Assembly: GCF_037975245.1 (NCBI RefSeq) | Contig: NC_092582.1 | Coordinates: 16,022,077-16,086,076, forward strand | From: Apostichopus japonicus | Lineage: Eukaryota; Echinodermata; Holothuroidea; Aspidochirotida; Stichopodidae | Length of the DNA stretch: 64,000 bases | Direction: 5' to 3' | In this document: in pieces, positions 47,001 through 57,093 of the stretch | Numbering within the stretch: position 1 is the first letter of the stretch | Layout: the number at the start of each line of letters is the position of its first letter | The notes under the pieces: generated by a model | What the model was told of the DNA's origin: nothing | Databases searched by the model: none | Seen by the model: only the letters and a program-made list of their open reading frames with translations | Position numbers and translations under genes: made by a program

Positions 47001-48597
47001 TTCACAGTGGGGACACATTATTGATGAGTGCATCCACTGCAATGTTGGCTGTACACTGTACATGCAGTCATCATTTAATATCTAATTTGTGTGTACTTGA
47101 GCATTTGGGATATCTGAGTGACAGACAATCACTGTGTATATATCAGATACTGTTCACCAGACTGCTCTATCTGTGGTCTCCTTTCTATCGATGGAAGAGA
47201 GAGGCCAAAACCCAACCTAGATACTGAAATTTCACGATACCTTATATGCATACAGTATGGGAATGTTTGATACTCCAGTGAGTGTACAATGGATGTTGAA
47301 TAGTTGTTACTTACCACAGTACTGTACATCTTGGGCTGCGTTTTCATTACAGAATGATCAGACCCCCTCCCTCTCCCCCCCCTCTGCAGGTGCTGTTTGG
47401 CATTAAAGCAAGTCTTTATAGTAGACCACATGTATGCTTAGTATCAGACCCTGTGCTTGGCATCATCTAACATGCTGGCAGCTGAGATTTGTTTTACAGG
47501 AATCTAAAGGTTGCTAAACCAGAACTGTTTGATATTAAGCGTAAATAATGAGCGTTACAATTAAGCAACAATGCAAACAGTTATAGGATCCCCTCGATCC
47601 AGTAGTCTCGATGGCATCATTCAAATAGCTACATGTTGAACCACGGTCAGTCTTCTACAGCTATCTTACTCCCACCTTCTTAGATTTCTCCTTTATCGAA
47701 ACATTAGATATATATCCTATCGGATCGATCGACACTACGCAATGATTGGGCAAAATTTGGAAGGTCAGAACTTCCAGGACGATGCTATTTGGAAAGTTTT
47801 TGATTTACTGATTTACTTCTACCTACTTATGAGAGTCTGTGTATTTTTATTTCTTTTGTTTGCAATCCTATTGTTCATCATAAAGCATACATATATAAAC
47901 CACCTCCCCCCTCCCTCCTCCCATTCCCTCTCATATCTGCCACCTGCAGCCCACTCCCCTCTTCCCCTTTCCTTTCTTACTCTCCTCTTTGCCCTCCTCC
48001 ACCTCCCCCCATCTCCTTCTGTGCCCATCCTTTCCCTACTCAATCTGCTCACTCTTCACCTTACCCATCCTGCACCTGGACTTATCTAGCAGTGGATTTT
48101 TTAGTCCTCATTGGTTGTGACTAGTAACTCTGTTGCTACCTGTGGCATCACTCAGATGATAAGTACACAGTACATTGGCTACAGTATATCTGTGCATATT
48201 CCCTTGTCAGACATTTGTTCTCTGGTTTGTACATTAATGACACTGTTTCCCCCCCCCCCCAGGGGAGAAGTTTTGCATATTAGCATGTCTAACCTTTGGA
48301 ATTGCTGTCATGTTATGTTCAGTTCATGCCATAAATTTCATACAGTTTACAGTACATGTTTTTGCAAGGGGTAAGACTACTGTTGATAAACTCAGAGAGA
48401 TATGTTTTGATTATAAATAGAAAATGGGATTGACTGTTAGGGTATCTCCTCATCACATACATACATACGAACTTGAATGTGAAACAAACAAAACACAAAG
48501 TTTCTTATTCTTGGCTGTTTTCATGTGAACAGGTTAACAGGTATAATACACTATGTATATTGTGTGACTGAAGGACTGCATGGTAAAACTAGGAGTG

Positions 48598-48616
48598 CAT
48601 ATACATACACACACAC

Positions 48617-48664
<48 letters not shown>

Positions 48665-48733
48665 ATTTATATATCTATTTCTATATACTGTATATATATA
48701 TGCTGTATATATATAAATATATATATATATATT

Positions 48734-48831
<98 letters not shown>

Positions 48832-48840
48832 TATATATAG
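48598..48840. repeat. AT/ATAC dinucleotide microsatellite
   Basis: About 240 bp of almost pure TA repeats, preceded by a short ACAC stretch and interrupted by ATTTAT and CTGT units. It is likely unstable and could extrude cruciforms. The ORFs across it are low-complexity artefacts. Confidence 0.95.
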
Positions 48841-49945
48841 CTGATGATAAATATTTCCTTGTTATTAATTTAATTGTTTGATATGATTCAGTTGAATGCC
48901 ATCAGTAGCATTAGCCCCAGATACTTTATAAAGTGAAACTATATCTCAGTACTTGTGTATATAACTGATTTTCGAAGTGCGATATTGTTATACAATGGCT
49001 GAATAAATGAATGAATTGAATTTAGATGCTCGCACTTTCACAAGCCGTTCAACCCCTGAAAAACATTAACGATTAATATACATGTCTATAGATCCAGATG
49101 ATTTGTCATAGTCTTTTATAGTGGATATGAAATGGAGGATAAGTGCTTTAGTGTGAAGTGTGAATATACATTGGATGAAGTTTGTTTGTAGTCTTAAAGG
49201 GGGAACGTTATTGATGGAAGACAATAGTCTGTTATACAGTTTATACATGTATGTACTTCCTCCTTCAAGCACCCTGTGAATTCAAGACCACATACATGTG
49301 TAAGTTTGTAACTTTGTTTACAATGAATGATAACTTAAAAGAGTAAGTAAATCAAATAAAAAGATTTTATAAAAATCATGACATGACTGCCTGACAAATT
49401 TGTGAGAGTTGATTGTGCAACTGTTTAAAGTGCGCAGAGATTTGACTCAAAGTTTCTGTGACAGTTAAAGACTGGTATCTGAGAGCATGTTTTTTTTCTT
49501 CCATTTTGTAGTATACACATCGTGGAATCTTGAAGACATGATGATGAATAGATACGTGAATGAATGAAAACATTTTTTCACCGTTTGTCTGTGATTAGTT
49601 TATTTGAAGAGGTGTTCCTAACAGTCGTTATGGTCCTATGTATTGGCCTGCCATACTTGAAGGTACATTATCCGCTGAATACTGATGCTATAACTTTTTC
49701 AAACCGAATAGTGTCAAACAGTCATGGTAATGAGAATGCTTTGTAATGTATGGTACATGATTACACTGCAGAATATGTCAGTCTTTTCAAACGAGCATTT
49801 TAGTCTTCAATTGTACTACACATTGAGAAATTTAAAAAAAATATCTGTATGGATTTATCGACACATCTGATTGGTGACTCTTTGTTGAATCAAACGTACT
49901 ATAAATATTATAGATCTCACAATTTACTTTTCATTTGGTTCACAG

Positions 49946-50146
49946 ACAACTTCCAGGACGGCATCCAGTCTCGTCCTCTGCCAAGCACCCCTTCCCATGG
50001 GCCTCCTCCTTCTTCTTCAGGTGACCTGACGGGATGGAGCTCCAGCGAGGATGTATTTGGAGGCACAGATGACAGTGACCCCGATCTCTTTGTGGTTCTC
50101 TTCGATTTTAATGGCAGTGCAGAAAATCAGATTTCTGTGAGAAAAG
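49946..50146 (+). CDS. ABL1: ABL1 exon 2: cap region and start of SH3
   Basis: This 201-nt exon follows a TTTGGTTCACAG acceptor and ends before GTACAG at 50147. It begins with two bases completing the first-exon codon and then encodes NFQDGIQSRPLPSTPS, a proline- and serine-rich cap segment. WSSSED and DSDPDLFVVLFDF follow, entering SH3. QSRPLP matches the fly Abl cap, and W.S.E matches vertebrate W.SKEN. The first SH3 strand reads VLFDF where ABL proteins normally have ALYDF, so the motif tyrosine is replaced by Phe. The exon ends with one base of a Gly codon. An ATG at 49849 upstream in the same frame lies in the intron and is not the start. Confidence 0.93.
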
Positions 50147-50232
50147 GTACAGTAAAGATATATACAATATATACGGATCAGAAATGTGGCCAGCATCAAC
50201 TTACGGTGGTTCCCCAGTCTCCCACCCCCACC

Positions 50233-50613
50233 CAGGGGGTAGGAAGCTTCCAAAAAGTGGGGGGACAACATCAGAGGGGCACTTTCTCATTCCACTTGTT
50301 AAGCTATAAACCGATACACAGCGGCCATCTCACTTAAATATATATGATGTGTTAGTATGCTATCAATACTATTTATTGAGATTGTTTATTGTCAACCGTG
50401 CTACATAAAGATATGGGATGCCATTTTAAAAATAGCATGAACAGACTAAAAATAAATAATGAAAATAAAATATTAAAATTAACAAAGGCTTAAGATATCC
50501 AAAAGACAGTTCTTCATCAAAGGGGCACATTTTATTTGCCAGTAGGGCACATTTGCTATTTTGGAAAAAGTGGGCGGCACGTGCCCCCAGTGACCCCCGG
50601 CTCCTAACCCTTG
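50233..50613. mobile_element. hAT-type MITE, 381 bp, beside the ABL1 SH3 exon
   Basis: Runs from CAGGGGGTAGGAAGC to GGCTCCTAACCCTTG, imperfect inverted termini, between two copies of CCCCCACC (50225-50232 and 50614-50621). The 8-bp duplication fits a hAT insertion. It begins only 86 bp after the exon 2 donor. The C-rich target lowers certainty about exact ends slightly. Confidence 0.75.
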
Positions 50614-51445
50614 CCCCCACCCAAGATGGACACATAGTCAAGTGGTTTTTATTAACGATGTAACATGAAATTGATATTGCTCAGTGTTAACAATCTCTAG
50701 AGTCACATATGGAAGCCTGTTGGAACAAATAAACATTGCAACCTTTTGTTTATAGCAAAATGCAATAGAATTAGAATGCTTACGAGCTTTCCAATGTAGA
50801 AACAACTTCTGCTGCATCTACCCATCTGTGTATAGCTTTAACTGATCAGTAACTGTATTTTAGTTAATTATTGAGCTGTGTGAATGTCCCTTTGTTCTCT
50901 GGCACAACAACTCTAAACATCCATATGCACTGACATTACAAGGATGCCCTGGTTGCCTTATATATAAATATATATATATATATATATGATACTCTCAAGG
51001 ATTAATAAGTGTTTCTATCCTGCTATTCCATATATATCACTGTATAGTCACAAGTGAAGCTTTATCATCATAGAAACAGATTTCTGAGAAAATTGAAGTC
51101 AAGTAGAAACATTAGGAGGGGAGTGAATGAAAGACCTCCCTCCCCTCCCCTCCCCTCCCCTCCTATGCCTAAGCCTAACCATAGGAGGTGTCTCGATCTT
51201 GCGTGACTGATGGTGATCATAGTCCAGGGTCCATATTAATTGTCATATATGCTCTGAGTAATGATTTGTAGTTCTCTACATAACTTAAAAGCTCATGGAA
51301 CATTATCGTTGGGGTGCTCAAGAGGTGCTGTCGATGCGATGGAAATATGAATATGAACCAACACAGATACTGTAGATATGATCTGATATATGCTGTTTGT
51401 ATGTGTCTGGTTCAGTGACTTAAATACATTGGCATGGACTTGCAG

Positions 51446-53097
51446 TAGGGTTGGGCGATATATCGAAAATTATTATTATCGCGATAATTTTTTTTCAAGA
51501 CGATATTTTTTGAGGATTGAACAAATGACGATAATTTCTTGTGAAAAAAATTTGAAATAGATGTAGAAAAAAAAATTCTCCGTTTTATGTGTAAATGTTA
51601 TTCTAGCATTCCATGGTTAAGAAAGTTGAAAAGAAATATTTTATCAACTTCATTTACTGACTTTTGAACTTCGTAAAAACCCGTTCTTTACAACATTGAC
51701 TGTATAGAGAACAAAACTCTGAAAATCAGTAGAAAAATTACCAATTGTGTACGAAAAGTAAGTTGGTACACCTTTCTAATTTTACGAAAGATGGAGCAAA
51801 ATACTTTCGAAAAATTCACGCGAAACTGGCATATCGTGCTAAATGCAACAAGTGTCATGTAAACAAGGCTCTAGTACACCCATTTATGAATAAACCAGAA
51901 GACCACATCTGGTGTAAAGCGGGGGAAAGAAAGTATTTTCTAGAATTTCCAAAAAATAATAATAATAATAATAATATCCTACCATAGTTAAGTTTATAGT
52001 AAATAGCCTAACCACTTTGTCGGTTACGGATCTCACGTAACAACAAAAACACAACTAATTGTATTTTGCGAAGTTGACGATTTCTACAAGGACATGGAAA
52101 CAATATTTAGCATTAAGTTAATCACGCCTGGTGGCCTAAAACATGGAATTACAAGCTTTACTTTCATAAAGATGGCCATACTGTAGCTACTGGGGCCTTG
52201 ATATCGTGCTATGTCTGTATGGTATAGACTGTGCCTCGTGTATCATGGGGAATAGATTGTTTTGTTCATACGGAGGAGTCGGTTGGCTTGAGGTGTGTTT
52301 TACTTACCTTAATGTTACGGGGATATTTACCTACTTTCCTTGAACGTCTAAGATAATATTTCGCATAACTTTACGGATCCTTTACTGACTGACCTAATTA
52401 ATTCTAGAGTGGAGCCAAAGAATTTTACTCCATGAAAAGTTTTTTGGAAACGTGCCAAAAATGTTAACAAACAGGTGTTAGACGGGGGTTGTTTTGCAAG
52501 GTACCTGAGAAAATTTGAAGCACATTGTAGCCTACCGTGATATTTAAGTACGGTTAAACACTGCAGTTGTAAACTGATTGTTAGGCAGTCTAGAAACGGG
52601 GCTTTGCCGAACGTAGTTTGTTTCATAATATCGACAGTTTTGTAAGTTAAACTTTATAAAGATTGTAAGACATATTAATTCTCTTTTCATTTTATCACAT
52701 AATATAGCTACTCTAACTTGTCATTTTAAAACTTTCATCAGTTTCGTGACAATTTAAATTCATAAAGTTAGTCAGTATTTTGAATCCTCAATTGCGAATT
52801 TTTTTATCGCCAGACACGCAAAAATACTTAACTTTTCCGGGGGCCTTCGCCCCTGGACCCCCAAAAGGGGTTCCACCCCTTGAACCCAACGGGGCTCTAA
52901 GGCGGGCCTTGAACCCCACGCCATTATGCTCGGTGTGTTTGCTGCGCGAAAACACCGGTGGGAAATCGGCAGTTGTTTTTAGTGTGTTCGCGAACACACT
53001 AAAAACAACAAGAAAAAATTATCGTAATTATCGAAATATCGCGATAATTTTTGAAATATTTATCGTGACATTAAAAAGCAAATATCGCCCAACCCTA
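51446..53097 (+). mobile_element. hAT-type non-autonomous transposon, 1,652 bp, copy 1
   Basis: Termini are TAGGGTTGGGCGATAT and its inverse, ATATCGCCCAACCCTA-like, with subterminal ATTATCGCGATAAT palindromes. A perfect 8-bp target duplication ACTTGCAG flanks it (51438-51445 and 53098-53105), diagnostic of the hAT superfamily. The interior has a GC-rich block (52837-52945) and a perfect TAGTGTGTTCGCGAACACACTA palindrome near 52979. ORFs of 80, 92, 111 and 69 codons are present but none resembles a transposase (no BED finger or hAT dimerisation motif). The second copy, inverted, is at 57094-58745. Confidence 0.93.
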
Positions 53098-55509
53098 ACT
53101 TGCAGTAACATCTGATGACTGGCAAATTAAAAAGATTCAAAACATGTACACTACTGTACTGTACCAGGGATAGAATTTAAATTATAGTGTTCAAATATTG
53201 TGGACTTTATACAGTAGCAGTTTTGAAAACTCAGAGCTTCTTTTCTTAATAAATAATATTAAAGTCCCTTAACAGTACTTTATTATACAGAACTGCTATA
53301 ATTATATACATGTAACTTGCACTTGTATCTAACAGCTTGCCCATTTTGCTTAGCATAGATCTTTACGATGAGATGCCGTAGAAATGTTTCCCTGCCGGTA
53401 ATGTTTAATGTTTGTAGCAATAACAAATGAGAGAAATAATCAGTATGGTTTATTTATGTGAAAAAAAAGTAATAGAAAATAGATCAGTTTGCTTTAGTAT
53501 CATGGATCATGTTAGTGGACCTGTGTATACCTACTCAAAAAGTGTACAACTTGGGAAATGTCAGACCCTATTTTAATAATTCGTCGTAAGTTTTCTAGTT
53601 TTGCGTGGCCTAAAATATTGTTTCAATATAACTAGTATTGATACATTTGTTAATCTATTAGAAGAAATGCAAATTGACAACTTTGAATCTAAGGTTAACT
53701 TATTAGGGATCGACTTTGCGCTGTGAAAATAATTTTGACTTCTTTAGTTTCCTTTAATAGAGGTACAGTGTACTGTCAGCTTTATATTCCTCCTGTAACA
53801 AAACAACCTTTAAAGATTCTTTCATTTAGTTCATACCCTGTTGGTTCTCCAAGCAAACTGCTTTCTTGCTTGGTTATAAAATGTAACTGAATAAATAATA
53901 ATAACATAAGAAGATATAGGTACTGTAGGTATGTAAGTTCAGCTTCATGCCATAGCAATATATACTAATATGCATAGAATTGATAAACCCAACTGGACTG
54001 ACTACTGTGTGTAACTTTATCCTTTGTGAAAATGGCTGTCCAGGAAAATAGTAAACAAAACAATGTACTATGAATTATGTATGTACCCTATAGAACAGAC
54101 TTTTTAAAGCTAGCAATGCAACACATGCACATTTCATGAGCAAAAACTTTTTAAAAATTCCTCAAATTTACTATGTATGTTATATCAAATGCACATCTCA
54201 TGAATGCAAAAACTTTTTAGAAATCCCTCCATTTTTCAAATGAATTTTATATGTTAAGCTTCTAAAAACCCCCACTGATGGTGTTTGAAATCAGCCCCAA
54301 GCGATCACTATCATGTGACCTCGAGTCAAAATTTTGTTCATTTCAGTCTCAAACTTAAATTTTTTTTGGTAAAGTTGTATCCACGTACAATTTCATGTCT
54401 ACTAGCATTCCACAATGTCTAGCAGATTATATAACATTGCTTGAGTAAATGGCGATTTATGCTGCAGTATTGACTCCAAATATGCTAGAAAGTCCAATAA
54501 TGGTCACTCATGTTCAACCTTCAACTTCTAATAAAACACTGTAATGCCACCATGAGAGCATTTGGTGCCACCATGTAGGCATTTAATGCCACATTCAGTT
54601 GTCCAAGTGATGAACCCTCCTCTATATCCGAGCCAGAAGCTCCCGGAGAGAGGTCTTGTCCTTGTCGACGACGAGGTCAGCCTTATATACTTCAAACTGT
54701 ATCTCTTCCATGATTCATCATACATACTAACACATCATTGTTTTGAAATTACCCATGTATACAAATTAGCATATTAGTTGTCAGATCATGGTACATCTTG
54801 GCAGCATCGTATCAATTCTCTGGGCAAAGGATGCAATTAGTCTGTTTATATTAATGATTCCAGTCTGAGTTTGTTTACATTACAATAATTCTTCCAAACA
54901 GTGACCTAAACACATTTCCATCTTGGAAATGGAAGCCTTCGTTGAAGTTGTTATATAAGTACAGTCTATTTTCAATATGACTAAAATCTCTTGTCCACTA
55001 AATATATCATTTCTCGAACATGTGTTTACCTTCAATCTTGGAAGACTTCCTCAGCCTTAAAGTAAAGTGTACGTTACGGAATCTGTCTTATTGAAGCTAT
55101 TTTATTATTACGTTAGTCTGTCACCCAAAAACAGTAGGTGTCATCTGAACTGCATTGCCTATTAATGTGTGTTCACAATCTGCAGTAGTCTGCAGCTTTC
55201 TTCAAAGAATTCGTCAGACCTCATCATAAAACCTCTTTTTTTACTTACTCTGTTGTTTTCAAATTTATCTTTAATTCTCATTGTTGTGAATCCTTTTCAG
55301 TAAAAAGTTTAAATATCCAGCTCACACTATACGACTACCGTTATTATATTCGGTTTTGACAAACGTGGCTTAGTACACAGCTCAACGAGGTGGTGTTTCT
55401 TACGCTAGTGAAATTTTGATTCTTGAACGTCTATTGCCAAACTTGTCAGCTATTCTTTAAATGCCAAAAACAAAGAAGGGACACCTCTCCATCTATGATT
55501 TTATTTCAG

Positions 55510-55811
55510 GGGAGCAGGTGCGAATTCTTTCCTACGACAAAGCTGGCGACTGGTGCGAACTCCAGAAGGTGAGCAGCGGAAAGACTGGCTGGGTACCATC
55601 TACCTATGTCACGCCGTCCAGCAGCCTCGAGAAACACTCGTGGTACCATGGAAGGATAGCTAGGAATACGGCTGAGTACCTCCTCAGTAGTGGGATAGAT
55701 GGCAGCTTCCTCGTCAGGGACAGCGAGAGCAGTCCAGGACAACTTTCAATATCCATGAGATACGACGGGAGAGTCTATCACTACAGGATAAGCAATGGAA
55801 TGGATGGCAAG
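55510..55811 (+). CDS. ABL1: ABL1 exon 3: SH3 end and most of SH2
   Basis: This 302-nt exon completes a Gly codon, then encodes [18 protein letters not shown] and [10 protein letters not shown], which finish SH3 with its conserved Trp pair and P-x-x-Y. The connector [12 protein letters not shown] follows, then SH2 with [37 protein letters not shown]. The phosphotyrosine-binding Arg is the one in FLVR (residue 166 of the 1b-like form). The sequence reads FLVRDSES where vertebrates have FLVRESES. The acceptor is TTTATTTCAG. The donor AAG|GTTGGT at 55812 is weak but gives the expected ...DGK boundary and codon-phase match with exon 4. It lies between two inverted hAT elements. Confidence 0.95.
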
Positions 55812-56034
55812 GTTGGTGGAGAGAGGATGATCAATGCTAAGGAGTGTAGGCGGGAGGGGCGGAGGCAGGGGGGGGAATGTTAACATGAGAAGCTGTTTAA
55901 TGAAGGGTCGGTGGGATGGGGTATCTGGGATGAGGGCTTTTTATTTTTAGACAAGTTTTATGGATGAAAATTATAAGCAAATAGTTGTTTTGATAAACCT
56001 ATTTAACTCTTCCTCGTTCATTTCGCCTTGCCAG
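55812..56034 (+). other. ABL1: ABL1 intron 3 (223 bp)
   Basis: Short intron with a G-rich start (GGGAGGGGCGG...GGGGGG at about 55852-55875) and a pyrimidine-rich end with TTGCCAG acceptor. Nothing else is seen. Confidence 0.85.
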
Positions 56035-56307
56035 GTCTTCGTTACAAATGAGAAGTGCTTCAACTCAGTAGCAGAATTGGTCCGCCACCACTGTAAAGAG
56101 GCGGACGGTTTGATCACAACTCTACGGTACCCCGCCCCCAAACTCAACAAACCCACAGTCTACGGCGTGTCCCCGCAGGTGGACATTTGGGAGGTAGACC
56201 GACAAGACATCGTCATGAAGAGCAAACTCGGAGGCGGGCAATACGGTGAGGTCTACGAGGCCTGTTGGAAGAAACACAATCGGATCGTCGCTGTCAAAAC
56301 ACTGAGG
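56035..56307 (+). CDS. ABL1: ABL1 exon 4: SH2 end, linker and kinase N-lobe start
   Basis: This 273-nt exon, 91 codons in phase 0 at both ends, encodes [20 protein letters not shown] (end of SH2), then [15 protein letters not shown]. The SH2-kinase linker TVYGVSP follows, whose Tyr (residue 240) is a regulatory phosphosite in ABL. Next comes the glycine-rich ATP loop [14 protein letters not shown], and the exon closes with IVAVKTLR carrying the ATP-anchoring Lys285. Length and phase equal what I recall for human exon 4. The acceptor is CTTGCCAG and the donor GTAAGA at 56308. All functional residues are present. Confidence 0.97.
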
Positions 56308-56594
56308 GTAAGATGTGAGAAAACATTATCCAAAGTCGATAATAAAGCTGATAGAAAAGAAGAAAAATATAAATGATGAACACAAATATAAAAAGAGAAA
56401 CTATTCTCTAGGACTTTTCAAACCAATGACCTTAATAGGAAATCACTCTGGTTTCAAATACCAACGGTACAAGTGCCTTGTATAGCTGCTTTTAAAATAT
56501 GATTTTTTTTTATCACCAATTATTGGCAGCATTTCATAGTTAGAGTATTTCTGTAAAATGAGCAGCTGACAATTCTAAAGTCTTGTTCACATTT

Positions 56595-56865
56595 GAGAAC
56601 ACCAGTGGGGATCTGGTACTGGTACCAGTCAAAGGCCAGCAACTTTATAGTGTCACAAAGGTCACGTCCTCGAGATCAGGCCGGGCAATGTTGATCCCTC
56701 CCCCCCCAATTGGGGGAGCACCCTGACCTTGAGAACACCAGTGGGGATTTACCACTAATAGGCCAGCAACTTAATAGTGTCACAAAGGTCACATCCTCAA
56801 GATCAGAACGGGCAATGTTGCTCCTCAATCCCTTCCCCCCCCCTTTGGGGGATTACCCTGACCAT
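56595..56865 (+). repeat. Tandem duplication, two copies of about 130 bp
   Basis: GAGAACACCAGTGGGGAT begins each copy (about 56597 and 56731). Both continue with GGCCAGCAACTT-ATAGTGTC, ACAAAGGTCAC-TCCTC, AGATCAG, GGGCAATGTTG, a C-rich run, TTGGGGGA and CCCTGACC. The copies differ at scattered positions. Confidence 0.85.
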
Positions 56866-57093
56866 GCGAGAGTGATCACGTTTGTACTGTGAATGTCTCA
56901 GAGGATCCTGCAATGCCATCAGATCTCTGTTCACTTGCTACCATCACTTGAATTTAAACTGGCACGTGTCTAAAAAGTCAGGCACACTATTGTACTATAC
57001 TTGATGTTTGAAGAATCAACATCAGGAAAACACATTACTGATATACCTACCCCCTTGTGGTCTCAACTGTGGAAGAAAAACAAGACCTGAGAC

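Larger units (their letters stand above)
22636..49945 (+). other. ABL1: ABL1 intron 1, third part
   Basis: About 27 kb without a supported exon. Besides the repeats listed separately it holds poly-A/T runs (22748-22770, 23985-23999), pyrimidine-rich tracts at 33054-33130 and 47902-48015, a run of about 18 G at 30014-30032, CA repeats near 46671-46700 and AT repeats near 44096-44115. At 41100-41500 there is a T/G-rich patch of degenerate ATTCTTTGGGCCCA-like words. Short ORFs (23328-23621, 34343-34648, 44506-44751, 46982-47227) show no recognisable family. Confidence 0.6.
50147..55509 (+). other. ABL1: ABL1 intron 2
   Basis: Contains a MITE at 50233-50613, AT repeats near 50956-50988, a CTCCC run at 51137-51165 and the 1,652-bp hAT element at 51446-53097. 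At 54120-54235 a stretch of about 75 bp is duplicated with divergence (GCACAT-TCATGA...AAAAACTTTTTA). No further exon is seen. An ATG-led frame at 55461 simply reads from intron into exon 3. Confidence 0.65.

Noticed and set aside
46982-47227. MGN-starting ORF considered as another myristoylated ABL1 first exon
   Set aside because: No good donor in the required phase close to the start, and no resemblance to a cap sequence.
47742-48089. 115-codon ORF with Pro/Ser/Leu-rich C-terminus
   Set aside because: Its length is explained by translation of the pyrimidine tract; low complexity only.
48525-48840. ORFs of alternating Tyr/Ile
   Set aside because: Direct translation of the TA microsatellite.
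49849-49945. ATG at 49849 as the ABL1 start codon
   Set aside because: The stretch before 49946 reads as intron with a pyrimidine tract and CAG acceptor, and cap similarity begins only after it.
50426-50641. 71-codon minus-strand ORF
   Set aside because: It lies mostly inside the MITE at 50233-50613 and shows no family features.
55461-55509. ATG at 55461 as a start for a shorter kinase form
   Set aside because: It reads from intron into exon 3 across a good TTTATTTCAG acceptor; coincidental frame opening.
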